64,000 nt of DNA from the NCBI RefSeq assembly GCF_000757825.1, contig NZ_CP009451.1, positions 1,798,001 to 1,862,000 on the forward strand, read 5' to 3'. A program made the translations under genes and the position numbers. The notes below the pieces were generated by a model, which was not told the DNA's origin, searched no databases, and saw only the letters and a program-made list of their open reading frames with translations. Each line of letters opens with the position of its first letter. The stretch's first letter is position 1. Source of the stretch: Cedecea neteri (GTDB lineage Bacteria; Pseudomonadota; Gammaproteobacteria; Enterobacterales; Enterobacteriaceae). Of this stretch, positions 12,272-21,172 are shown in pieces.

Positions 12272-14251
12272 TTACCTCCCCTGCTTTCTCAGCAGATACA
12301 CAAAGTAAGGCGCACCGATAAACGTCGCCAGCAGCCCCGCCGGAACCTGATTCGGGAACAGAATCATCCTGCCGCACCAGTCAGCCAGAATCATCAACAT
12401 CCCCCCCAAAATCCCGGCAATCACTATCTGCGGCATCGCCCTGCGGAACCCAAGCATGCGAGCAATATGTGGTGCCATCAGTCCGACAAAGCTTAATGGG
12501 CCCACGATTAACGTTGCCGTGGCGGTCAGCGTTGCAGCCAGTAACAACAGCGCAAAACGCGATGGCGTTAATGCCATACCAACCGCTCTCGCCGTCGCGC
12601 CACCCAGCGGCAAAATCACCAGCCAGCGGCGGAACAGCGGCGTTATCGCCAGCAGGATAGCCATAACCACCAGCGTTCTTACCGCCTGATCTCCGGTAAC
12701 GTTATAGGTCGAACCTGAGATCCAGGTCAGCAGCGTCGCCATACGCGGATCGCCGCTTGCCATCAGCATCATCAATAACATGGTAAATGCGGTGCTGAGC
12801 GCCATCCCCGCCAGCAACATACGCTGCGGCGAGAAGCCTCCACGCCCGGCAGCAAGCATGATAATCAGTAACGTCACCGCCGCGCCAAGACTGCCTGCAG
12901 GCAGAAGCCAGACAAAGGCGTTTCCAGGCACGATAAACAGCATAAGTACGACGCCGAACGCCGCGCCGGAGCTAATCCCCAGCACTTCCGGGCTTGCCAT
13001 CGCATTGCCGGTTAACCGCTGGATCAGGCAGCCTGCAACCGCCAGCATCACGCCTGCGGTCAGAGCAGCTATAACTCGCGGCCAGCGCCACGGCAGCACG
13101 TCATCAAAGAGCGCGCCGCTCAGCCAGCGCCAGCCATGAGCATCGCGCCCCAGAGCCAGCGCGGCGGTAATCACCAGCAGCAGAACGCCAAGGCTTATCG
13201 CCACCCACAGCAGAACGCGCTGACGTTCGGCCTGCACGTGGTCTCCGGCGCTCATTGACGGCGCACCGCTGGTCCGCAGGCGCGGCAGCAGCCACAGCAG
13301 AATAGGCGCGCCGATGAGCGCGGTAATGGTGCCGGTAGAAACCTCACCCCACACGCTGGAGAGCCAGACCACAACCTGGTCAGAAAGCCAGAGGATCAGC
13401 GCGCCAATCACCGGGGCCAGGAATAAACGAGCCGCCAGGCGACGAGCGCCTAACATTTTTGCCAGCAGAGGCGCGAATAGCCCGATAAAACCGACAATAC
13501 CGACCGCGTTAACCAGCTGAGCGCTGAGAACAATCGCCAGCGCCAGCGTCGCCAGCCGTACCAGAGAAAGCGCCAGGCCGAGGTTACGGGCTACGCCATC
13601 GTCCAGCCCCATCAGCGTTAACGGACGCAGGAGCAGAAGCGTTAGCAACAGCCCGCCCAGCAAACGTGGCCACAGGCTTTCTACGCTGCTCCAGTCCTGC
13701 TGGTTGAGCGAGCCGGTGCTCCACAGGAACATATTCTGCAGCTGATCGTGGTGGAAGATAGCCAGCAGCTGGTTGACCGCGCCGCAGTAAAGGCTCAGTA
13801 CCAGGCCCGCAAGAATAAGCGTGACCGGCGACATGCGCTTGCCCCAGGCAACGCCGAAGACCAGCAGGCCAACTGCTGCCGCGCCAATCAGCGCCGCAAA
13901 CGGCTGGGCCGTCTGAGGTAGCACCCAGAGCGTGGCGACCGTGACGCCAAGCTGAGCGCCGCTGGCTACGCCAAGCGTGGTCGGTTCCGCCAGTGGGTTA
14001 CGCAGCACCTGCTGGAATAACACACCGACGAGCCCCAGCCCGGCACCGACCAGCAGCGATATCGCGAGGCGCGGCAGCAGGCTGAAGTGAAACAGCATCT
14101 GTTGAATATTGTCGATATCCGGGGCGACAAAGGCACTACTCCATTGCCCGGAAGGCAGCACGCCGCTCATGTTATGCAGCGTCAGCCAGAACGCACAGAC
14201 AAACAGCCCCAGCAGCAGGCCGGCAGGGAAAATCACGTGACGTCTATTCAT
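12272..14251 (-). CDS. fhuB: Ferrichrome/hydroxamate siderophore ABC permease FhuB
   Basis: FhuB is the inner-membrane channel for Fe3+-hydroxamates. At 659 residues it is the fused double-length form known from E. coli (660). Two BtuC/FecD-like halves of about 10 helices each are recognisable, the second beginning near residue 345. Each half ends with a variant of the GFIGL(F/M)APH coupling segment (VGFIGLFAPL and LSFVGLMAPH). The ATG overlaps the fhuD stop in ATGA, so it is translated from the fhuACDB message. It is the last gene of the operon. Confidence 0.97.
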   Translation of the reverse strand: MNRRHVIFPAGLLLGLFVCAFWLTLHNMSGVLPSGQWSSAFVAPDIDNIQQMLFHFSLLPRLAISLLVGAGLGLVGVLFQQVLRNPLAEPTTLGVASGAQLGVTVATLWVLPQTAQPFAALIGAAAVGLLVFGVAWGKRMSPVTLILAGLVLSLYCGAVNQLLAIFHHDQLQNMFLWSTGSLNQQDWSSVESLWPRLLGGLLLTLLLLRPLTLMGLDDGVARNLGLALSLVRLATLALAIVLSAQLVNAVGIVGFIGLFAPLLAKMLGARRLAARLFLAPVIGALILWLSDQVVVWLSSVWGEVSTGTITALIGAPILLWLLPRLRTSGAPSMSAGDHVQAERQRVLLWVAISLGVLLLVITAALALGRDAHGWRWLSGALFDDVLPWRWPRVIAALTAGVMLAVAGCLIQRLTGNAMASPEVLGISSGAAFGVVLMLFIVPGNAFVWLLPAGSLGAAVTLLIIMLAAGRGGFSPQRMLLAGMALSTAFTMLLMMLMASGDPRMATLLTWISGSTYNVTGDQAVRTLVVMAILLAITPLFRRWLVILPLGGATARAVGMALTPSRFALLLLAATLTATATLIVGPLSFVGLMAPHIARMLGFRRAMPQIVIAGILGGMLMILADWCGRMILFPNQVPAGLLATFIGAPYFVYLLRKQGR

Positions 14252-15147
14252 GCCAGGTTCCTCAGGCCGTCATCCAGCACGCGGGCAAAGTGCATCGCCG
14301 ACATCGTCGTGCCATAGAGCCAGACGGCGGGAACCTGCTGGAAACGGTTCTGGCGGATAAACGGCATCGCTTTCCACAGAGGCGTCGCGGCAACCTGGCG
14401 GGCTAACGCTTCGTTTTTATGGTCAAAGCACAGCACATCGGCGTCTTTGATCGCCGCCAGGCGCTCAATCCCCACCACCGTGGTTCCCCAGAAGTTGGTC
14501 TGTTCCTGCCAGGCATTCGTCACCCCCAGCAGATCCATCACCTGTTCGAATAAGCTGTGCTTGCCCACCACCAGCGCATGGCGGTTATCCAAAAATGACA
14601 TCAGCAGCACCGGACGGCTACCGCGAGCGGCAAAGCGGGGCTTCATGCTGGCAATAAACGCATCAAACTCGGCCAGATGGTTACTGGCAGCCTGCTGCAT
14701 GCCCAGCGTGTCGCCCAGCTGAATTAACGATTTACGTGCAATATCCAGCGGCTTGCCGGAACCGTCGTTAAAATTGAAACCCAGTCCGGGCGCAATGCGG
14801 GTGATTTTCTCCGGCGAAGGTCCGTAGCCAGCAGAATAGAGAATTAAAGAGGGTTTTAGCTGCGCCATCAGCTCAAGGTTAGGCTCGGTGCGCAGGCCAA
14901 CGTCCACCACGCCTTCCGGCAGCTTAGGTTCGTTAACCCAGATTTGGTAATTAGGAATATCGGCGACGGCCATTGGCGTTACGCCGAGCGCCATCATCAG
15001 CTCAACGGGCAGCCACTCCAGGGCGATGATGCGTTTTGCATCCGGCACCGCCGCCTGCGCCGCTGGAAGCTTCAGCAGCAGCGGTGAAAGCGCCATCGCC
15101 GCCAGAAGGCGGCGACGGGTCAAAAGAAAGTCATTCATACGGCTCAT
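14248..15147 (-). CDS. fhuD: Fe3+-hydroxamate periplasmic binding protein FhuD
   Basis: FhuD binds ferrichrome and related hydroxamates in the periplasm and docks on FhuBC. The N terminus carries a TRRRLLAAMALSPLL segment, a twin-arginine type signal, cleaved probably after AQA. The body has the class III fold with the conserved ALEWLPVEL, GLRTEPNLEL and SAGYGPSPE segments. The start is set at 15147, where TGATG couples it to fhuC; 15138 would give 296 residues, the E. coli length, and cannot be excluded. It overlaps fhuB by four bases. Confidence 0.95.
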   Translation of the reverse strand: MSRMNDFLLTRRRLLAAMALSPLLLKLPAAQAAVPDAKRIIALEWLPVELMMALGVTPMAVADIPNYQIWVNEPKLPEGVVDVGLRTEPNLELMAQLKPSLILYSAGYGPSPEKITRIAPGLGFNFNDGSGKPLDIARKSLIQLGDTLGMQQAASNHLAEFDAFIASMKPRFAARGSRPVLLMSFLDNRHALVVGKHSLFEQVMDLLGVTNAWQEQTNFWGTTVVGIERLAAIKDADVLCFDHKNEALARQVAATPLWKAMPFIRQNRFQQVPAVWLYGTTMSAMHFARVLDDGLRNLA

Positions 15148-15944
15148 CAATAAACAAAACTTACCGGCGCAGCCCCCGCCGGGTGCGGCAGGATGCCCAT
15201 CGGAATACCGTAGATGTGTTCCAGCGTATCGCTTTGCATCAGCGCCTCTGGCGTACCCTGCGCGATCATTTCCCCGCCGCGTAGCGCCACCAGGTTATCG
15301 CAATAGCGTGCGGCCATATTGATATCATGCAGAACGGCAACCACCGTCAGGCCGCGCTCCTGGCTCAGGCGATGAATCAGCGCCAGCACGTCCACCTGAT
15401 GGGCAATATCCAGCGCGGAGGTAGGTTCATCGAGCAATAAACAACGGCTATCCTGCGCCACCAACATGGCAATCCACGCCCGCTGACGTTCACCGCCGGA
15501 GAGGCTATCCACCAGACGATGCGCAAACGGCTTCAACCCAACCAGGCTAATTGCCTCATCGACCAGCTCGCGGTCGGCCACGCCAAAGCGCCCTAATGCC
15601 CCATGCCACGGATAGCGGCCAATCGCTACCAGCTCGCGAACCGTCATCCCCTCAGCGGCCGGGAGCTGCTGGGGAAGATAGGCGACCTGACGGGCAAAAG
15701 CTTTGCTGCTCCAGCTGTCCAGCGGCTGCGAGTTAAGCAGGATCTCACCGTCCGAGGGCTTCTGGTGGCGACCCAGCATTTTCAGCAGCGTCGATTTACC
15801 AGAACCGTTGTGACCAATCAGACCGGTCACTTTTCCCACCGGGAAGGTGATGGAAAGCGGATGAAGCAACGTGCGACCGGGCACGCGGAAGGTCACATCA
15901 GTGAGGCTAAAAGTGGTGTCGGGCTGAAGGTGTTTATCCTGCAT
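15147..15944 (-). CDS. fhuC: Fe3+-hydroxamate ABC transporter ATPase FhuC
   Basis: FhuC is the ATPase that powers FhuB. It has Walker A GHNGSGKST, the signature LSGGERQRA, Walker B CLLLDEPTSA and the switch histidine in VLHDINMAA. The ATG at 15944 gives 265 residues, exactly the E. coli length and a homologous N terminus ending DTTFSL; ATG codons at 15953 and 15968 lie between fhuA and this start without a better ribosome site. The C terminus PAGAAPVSFVY is typical. It lies about 50 bases after fhuA and overlaps the fhuD start by one base. Confidence 0.95.
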   Translation of the reverse strand: MQDKHLQPDTTFSLTDVTFRVPGRTLLHPLSITFPVGKVTGLIGHNGSGKSTLLKMLGRHQKPSDGEILLNSQPLDSWSSKAFARQVAYLPQQLPAAEGMTVRELVAIGRYPWHGALGRFGVADRELVDEAISLVGLKPFAHRLVDSLSGGERQRAWIAMLVAQDSRCLLLDEPTSALDIAHQVDVLALIHRLSQERGLTVVAVLHDINMAARYCDNLVALRGGEMIAQGTPEALMQSDTLEHIYGIPMGILPHPAGAAPVSFVY

Positions 15945-15992
15945 GGTAGCCATCTTAGTGAAGGGCACGGCGAACCGTGCCCGGGAGACAAG

Positions 15993-18200
15993 TTAGAAGC
16001 GGAAGGTCGCGGTAGCAACCACCTGACGTTCAGCGCCCCAGTAGCATGCATAGTCACGGTAGCAGCTTGAGACATACTCACGGTTGAACAGGTTGTTGAC
16101 GTTCACAGCCACGGAAGAGCCAGGCAAGCCGAATCGAGCCAGATCGTACTTAACCATAGCATCGGCAACGGTATAGCTCGGCACGTTAAACGTCTCGTTC
16201 ACCTGCGGGCCGGAAGCATAGAAGCTGGACGTTGCGCCGACATAACGAGCACCAGCCCCGAAGGTGAATCCACTCAGTGCGGTTTCGTGGAAGGTGTAAT
16301 CAGCCCACAGGGAGGCCATATTACGTGGCACTTCTGCCGGGCGTTTACCCTGATACAGCGTGTCATGAGTATATTCAGCATCAGTGTAGGTGTAAGAAGC
16401 GGTCAGGTTGATATTCGCGCTAACGGCGGCTTTGGCTTCGAGCTCCAGGCCACGGGAGCGAATTTCTCCCCCCTGAACACTAAAGGCATTATCGTTAGGG
16501 TCGACAGTTAAGTTCTTGTCTTTCGTCAGATGATAAACGGCAGCGGTGACCGTGACCGGCATGTCTTTAGGTACGTATTTCACGCCAACTTCGTACTGTT
16601 TACCTTTAGACGGATCGAATGGCTTACCTTGTTTGGTAGAGCCTGACACCGGTTCAAAGGATTCGCTGTAGCTCACGTAAGGAGAGATGCCATTATCGAA
16701 CAGATAATTCAGGCCACCACGCCACGTGAATTGGTTATCGCTAACTTCAGCCAATGTTCCTGAGGAGCGCGTAAACGTAGACGTTTTAGCAAAATCATAT
16801 CGGCCACCCAGCGTCAGAACGAACCGGTTCCACTCCGCCTGATCCTGCATGTAAAGTCCCGTCTGCTGCTGACGGTTAATGACTGCATAAGGGAAGTTCG
16901 TCACAACGTTCGCGTTGCCGTACTGCGGATTACTCATGCTAAGTGGGTCTGCAGAGCCATACATAGCGTCAATGTCGTTGCGCATACGCATGTAATCAAC
17001 GCCGGTCAGCAGGGTATGGTCAACCGCCCCTGTGGCGAATTTAGCCTGCGCCTGAGTATCTACTGAGAAGTTATTGAGGTCTTCGTCAGAACGAACGTAG
17101 GCACGGCTAATCTGTCCTGGAGCGACATAGCCATTCCCGTAAACGGAATCATAGAGCGTGTGAATACGCGTATAGCGAAGATTCTGGCGAACGGTCCAGG
17201 TATCGTTGAACTCGTGCGCGAAGCTATAGCCAACCATTTGCTGGCGACGAGACATTTTGTTGTCTCTCTCACCTTCATTGAAATCGGTAGGCAATTTGTG
17301 AGAGTTGCCGTTGGCATCAACGTAAGGAACAACCGTGCCCTGGCGAGGAAGCCAGCCGTAATAACCCGCGTTAGGATCGCTCTGGAAGTTGCTCAGGAAG
17401 GTGAAATCTGTTTTGTCATCAGGGCGCCAGCTAAAGGATGGGGCAATAGCGTAGCGGTTTGATTTGACCATTTCTTGCTGGGCATTTTCGCTGCTGCCTA
17501 AGCCAGTCAGGCGGTAGGAGAATTCACCGTTATCATCCAGCGCATCGCTGAAGTCAAAACCGGTTTGCCACAGGTTGTTAGTGCCCATCTTAAACTGAAT
17601 TTCGTGCAGCGGCTCGGTCGTCGGGCGCTTGCTGACCATACTCACTACGCCGCCTGGATGGCTTTTACCATAAAGCACAGACACAGGGCCACGCAGCAGC
17701 TCAACACGTTCCAGGAAATAAGGATCCATAGAAGCTTCAGAGTAGTTATCTCCCTGCAGTTTCATGCCATCCAGATATTGGTTAGTGTTAACGGTCGAAG
17801 ATGTCGTGAAACCACGAATGGAGACAACGTCATAAGTTGAAGAACTTCCGCGAGTAGAGAACACGCCAGGCGTGTAATCCAGGGCCTCTTTCACCGTCTG
17901 CGGCTGACGGGTATCCATCTCTTCGCGGGTCACCACCGAAATAGACTGCGGGGTCTTTTCAATCGGGGTATCGGTTTTGGTCGCCGTGGCGCTGCGCTTG
18001 GCGGCGATGGTTGGCGATGGCCCCCATGCGCTTTCGGCCGGCACCGCGGTGGCAGAAACGGTAATTGTGTCTTCTTTTTTGGTCGTGCCGGTATCCGCCG
18101 CGAAGCTATTTGCGCTGACGGTGCCCACCGCCGCCGCCACGAAAAGGGCAAGCTTACGGACAGGGTTTTTGGCTGGCTGACCAGGGAGTGAACGCGCCAT
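15993..18200 (-). CDS. fhuA: Ferrichrome outer-membrane receptor FhuA (short phage-binding loop)
   Basis: FhuA is the TonB-dependent 22-strand barrel for ferrichrome; in E. coli it is also the receptor for phages T1, T5, phi80 and colicin M. The 735-residue precursor has a signal peptide ending NSFA|ADT, a TonB box DTITVSA (residues 44-50), a plug with GPVSVLYGKS, and the terminal ATATFRF strand. The cysteine pair near the C terminus (SSCYRDYAC) is kept. Compared with E. coli, the segment between SVYG and NFSV (residues about 352-380) is 18 residues shorter and has no cysteines. The start at 18200 gives MARS as in E. coli; the longer frame to 18302 runs through the Fur site and is rejected. 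Confidence 0.96.
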   Translation of the reverse strand: MARSLPGQPAKNPVRKLALFVAAAVGTVSANSFAADTGTTKKEDTITVSATAVPAESAWGPSPTIAAKRSATATKTDTPIEKTPQSISVVTREEMDTRQPQTVKEALDYTPGVFSTRGSSSTYDVVSIRGFTTSSTVNTNQYLDGMKLQGDNYSEASMDPYFLERVELLRGPVSVLYGKSHPGGVVSMVSKRPTTEPLHEIQFKMGTNNLWQTGFDFSDALDDNGEFSYRLTGLGSSENAQQEMVKSNRYAIAPSFSWRPDDKTDFTFLSNFQSDPNAGYYGWLPRQGTVVPYVDANGNSHKLPTDFNEGERDNKMSRRQQMVGYSFAHEFNDTWTVRQNLRYTRIHTLYDSVYGNGYVAPGQISRAYVRSDEDLNNFSVDTQAQAKFATGAVDHTLLTGVDYMRMRNDIDAMYGSADPLSMSNPQYGNANVVTNFPYAVINRQQQTGLYMQDQAEWNRFVLTLGGRYDFAKTSTFTRSSGTLAEVSDNQFTWRGGLNYLFDNGISPYVSYSESFEPVSGSTKQGKPFDPSKGKQYEVGVKYVPKDMPVTVTAAVYHLTKDKNLTVDPNDNAFSVQGGEIRSRGLELEAKAAVSANINLTASYTYTDAEYTHDTLYQGKRPAEVPRNMASLWADYTFHETALSGFTFGAGARYVGATSSFYASGPQVNETFNVPSYTVADAMVKYDLARFGLPGSSVAVNVNNLFNREYVSSCYRDYACYWGAERQVVATATFRF

Positions 18201-18221
18201 GATATTTTCTCTGGTGAAGTA

Positions 18222-18258
18222 GTAAATGATAACGTAAACGATAATTATTATTATGCCC
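18222..18258 (-). promoter_or_regulatory. Fur-type operator and -10 region of fhuACDB
   Basis: The AT-rich GATAATTATTATTATG stretch (18240-18255) matches the 19-base Fur consensus at 13 positions on either strand, and TGATAACG next to it adds a further half site. On the minus strand CATAAT (18250-18255) can serve as the -10 box, so Fur binding would block it. Iron repression is inferred. Confidence 0.65.
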
Positions 18259-18407
18259 GCAGGATAATAGACGAAACGTTTGCTGCATAGCAAGTGCTTC
18301 ACATCCGTGCGGATACTAAGGGAATAAGAAATAACCTGATGGTTTATGAGGTGTTATTCAGGTGTGAAATTTAAGATAAGGAACGCCTTATCGCGGGCAA
18401 TAAGGCG

Positions 18408-18439
18408 AAAAAAAACCTCTCCCGTTTCGGGGAGAGGTT
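18408..18439 (-). terminator. mrcB terminator
   Basis: On the minus strand a 10-bp stem with AACCTCTCCC arms and a 6-base loop is followed by eight T, 17 bases after the mrcB stop. It insulates mrcB from the fhu promoter region. Confidence 0.88.
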
Positions 18440-18455
18440 TAGGTTGAAGTTAAAC

Positions 18456-21017
18456 TTAATTACTGCCGAACATATCCTTAATCCAGCCCGCAACGCCGTC
18501 GCTTTTCTGTTCCTGAGCGGGTTGTTGCTGCTGCTGAGGCTGCTGCTGCGGTTGTTGCTGCGGCTGCTGGCCTGCTGGAGCCTGGCTGAACGGATTAGCA
18601 GACTGCTCTTCCTGCTGGCTCTGCTGGCAGAGCGCACTCGGGTTCGTCGTCCAGACCGGCAGAACGCGATCGCCACCGCCGCTGCACTGGAAGTAGCCCG
18701 CACCGTTCACGCTCATATCAACGATATCTTCCGGCTGAGTCAGATCCAGCGGGATCGGTGACTGGTTCGCCAGATAACGCTGATACAGCGACATCGCCCC
18801 GCTGGCGCCATACAGCTTGGTCGGCTGGTTGTTATCGCGGCCGACCCAGGTAATGGTCACTTCACGACCGTCAATGCCGGCAAACCAGGTATCGACGTTG
18901 TTGTTGGTGGTGCCGGTTTTCCCCGCCAGGTGCAGGTTCGGGTACTTCCCGCCCAGCGCACGCCCCGTACCGCGAGCCACCACCTGCTGCATACCAAACA
19001 GCGTCAGGTAAGCCGCCTGCGCAGGCACTGCCTGTTCCGCCTGCGGGAAGCTCTGGTACAGCACGGTACCGTCTTCGGCAATCACCGAACGCAGCGCGGA
19101 GAGCGTAGCGCGGTTACCGCCGCTGGCGATAGTCTGGAACGCCTGCGCGACCTGGATAGGCGTCAGGTTCAGCGCCCCCAGGATCATCGCCGGCACCGGA
19201 CTAAGCTGATCTTTTGGCACCCCAAGCTTGGTCCAGGTATCGGTAATAGCCGGTAAGCCAAGCGTCATCCCGAGGTTAACGGTCGGGACGTTCATCGAGC
19301 GCGTTAGCGCATCAACCAGCATCACCTGCCCGCTATACTGATGGTTATCGTTCTGCGGCGACCACACCTGGCCATTCGACAGCTTGATCCCAACCGGGGC
19401 ATCGGCAAGCCAGGTATTCAGGCGGAATTTATCCGGCTGGCTCAGCGCCGTCAGATAAGTGGCCGGTTTTGCCAGCGAGCCAATCGAACGACGAGCCTGC
19501 AGCGCACGGTTAAAGCCGGCAAACTGAGGCTCAGCCCCGCCGACAACCGCCCGAACTTCACCGGTAAAGCGGTCAACAATGACCATTGCCGCTTCCAGAT
19601 CGTTCAGCTTACGGGAAGCACGCAGCACCGGCACGCCTTCGGTCACCGCTTTTTCCGCCGCATCCTGAGACACGGAGTCAAAGGTGGTGAAGATCTTCAC
19701 GCCGGACAGGTCTTTCACCTTGTCGCCCAGCTTGTCCTGAAGCTCCTGACGCACCATCTGCATAAAGGCTGGCTGTGGGGAAATAACGCCCCCGCGAGGC
19801 TGCACGCCCAGAGGACGAGCGCTCAGCATGTCATACAGCTCCTGATCGATAACCTTTTGTTCCTGCAGCAGGCGCAGGACCAGGTTACGGCGTTCAAGCG
19901 CCAGCTTCGGATTACGCCACGGGTTATAGAGCGACGCGCCCTTAACCATGCCCACCAGCAGCGCCTGCTGGTCGAGGCTAAGCTCTTCCACCGGACGGCC
20001 GAAGTAATAAAGGCTTGCCAGCGGGAAGCCACGAATCTGATCGTCGCCGCTCTGGCCGAGGTATACCTCGTTCAGATACAGCTCAAGGATGCGATCTTTG
20101 TCGTAGCGGGCGTCCATGATCAGTGCCATGTAGGCTTCGTTAGCCTTACGCCACAGCGTGCGCTGGTTGCTCAGGAAGAGGTTTTTCACCAGTTGCTGAG
20201 TCAGCGTACTGCCGCCCTGCACCGCACGCCCGGCCGTCAGGTTAGCGACAACGGCGCGGCCAATGGAGTAAATGCTGATCCCGTCGTGCTCATAGAAATG
20301 ACGGTCTTCGGTGGCGATAAGCGTGTCTACCAGCAGATCCGGGAAACCGGAGCGCGGCACGAACAGGCGCTGCTCGCCGTTTGGCGAAGAGAGCATGGTT
20401 ATCAGGCGCGGGTCGAGGCGGAAGATCCCGAAGCTGCGGTTATTATCCATGTTCTGGATAGATTCCAGGTGGCCACCGTCAAACACCAGGCGCGCGCGAA
20501 TCTGCCCTTCTTTACCATCCGGGAAGTCAAACGGACGGCGAATCAGCTCGATGTTGTTCCCCTGCACGGTGAACTCGCCCGGACGCGTCATGCTCGACAC
20601 CTGCCGATACTGAGTCGCTTCCAGCAGCTTTACCATCTCCGCTTTGCTGTAAGGCATATCCGGCTCAAGGTTCACCATGCGGCCGTAGACCGCCGCCGGA
20701 AGCTGCCAGACTTTGCCGTCAATACGGCTGCGGATCTGCTGATCGAGGTACACGCCGTAAATAACCAGCACCACAAAGAAGATGATCGCCAGCTTCACCA
20801 ACAGCCAGAAGAAACGGCGTTTTTTCGACGGGCGGCCCGATCCTTTCCCCTTACCTTTTCCCTTACGCGGCGGCATTGGTTCCTCGTCTTCGTAGTCATC
20901 GTCTTCGTACTCGTCGTCGTAATCCTCTTCCTTGAGTCGACGACGGCTCACCTTCTCTTTCGCCGGACGCGTTGGTTTTCCTTTACGTCCAATAGGCTCG
21001 CGGTCATTCCCCGCCAT
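18456..21017 (-). CDS. mrcB: Bifunctional penicillin-binding protein 1b MrcB (PonB)
   Basis: PBP1b polymerises glycan strands and cross-links peptides at the inner membrane. The 853-residue protein (E. coli 844) has an acidic cytoplasmic tail (residues 28-46 mostly D/E/Y), a KGKGKGKG stretch, one membrane helix (about 68-90), a UB2H-like region, a family 51 glycosyltransferase with E237 in [12 protein letters not shown], and a transpeptidase with S514-x-x-K517 (SLAK), SMN and KTGTT. The start at 21017 gives [13 protein letters not shown] with GGAG upstream. The C-terminal tail near residues 810-835 is a QQP-rich repeat that is longer than in E. coli, followed by the conserved [13 protein letters not shown] end. 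Confidence 0.97.
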   Translation of the reverse strand: MAGNDREPIGRKGKPTRPAKEKVSRRRLKEEDYDDEYEDDDYEDEEPMPPRKGKGKGKGSGRPSKKRRFFWLLVKLAIIFFVVLVIYGVYLDQQIRSRIDGKVWQLPAAVYGRMVNLEPDMPYSKAEMVKLLEATQYRQVSSMTRPGEFTVQGNNIELIRRPFDFPDGKEGQIRARLVFDGGHLESIQNMDNNRSFGIFRLDPRLITMLSSPNGEQRLFVPRSGFPDLLVDTLIATEDRHFYEHDGISIYSIGRAVVANLTAGRAVQGGSTLTQQLVKNLFLSNQRTLWRKANEAYMALIMDARYDKDRILELYLNEVYLGQSGDDQIRGFPLASLYYFGRPVEELSLDQQALLVGMVKGASLYNPWRNPKLALERRNLVLRLLQEQKVIDQELYDMLSARPLGVQPRGGVISPQPAFMQMVRQELQDKLGDKVKDLSGVKIFTTFDSVSQDAAEKAVTEGVPVLRASRKLNDLEAAMVIVDRFTGEVRAVVGGAEPQFAGFNRALQARRSIGSLAKPATYLTALSQPDKFRLNTWLADAPVGIKLSNGQVWSPQNDNHQYSGQVMLVDALTRSMNVPTVNLGMTLGLPAITDTWTKLGVPKDQLSPVPAMILGALNLTPIQVAQAFQTIASGGNRATLSALRSVIAEDGTVLYQSFPQAEQAVPAQAAYLTLFGMQQVVARGTGRALGGKYPNLHLAGKTGTTNNNVDTWFAGIDGREVTITWVGRDNNQPTKLYGASGAMSLYQRYLANQSPIPLDLTQPEDIVDMSVNGAGYFQCSGGGDRVLPVWTTNPSALCQQSQQEEQSANPFSQAPAGQQPQQQPQQQPQQQQQPAQEQKSDGVAGWIKDMFGSN

Positions 21018-21094
21018 GCATCTTCTCCACAAAAGTTCAGGCGCAAAGGCCCGATTCTCCGTTCTTCCGCGCAATGCGAAAGAAGAAATCTCTC

Positions 21095-21129
21095 AAAAAA
21101 ACAGCCAGACATTCTTATCAGGAATGTCT
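21095..21129 (-). terminator. Possible terminator between hrpB and mrcB
   Basis: On the minus strand an 8-bp stem (AGACATTC/GAATGTCT, 7-base loop) is followed after five bases by seven T. It lies 44 bases after the hrpB stop and ahead of mrcB. The gap before the T run weakens the call. Confidence 0.4.
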
Positions 21130-21172
21130 TTTCATGTTTGCTCCCTCTCCCTTTAGGAGTGGGTTGGCGCTC

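Noticed and set aside
18201..18302. An N-terminal extension of fhuA by 34 residues
   Set aside because: The extension runs through the Fur-like operator and -10 box and is not found in FhuA homologues; the MARS start at 18200 fits the signal peptide.
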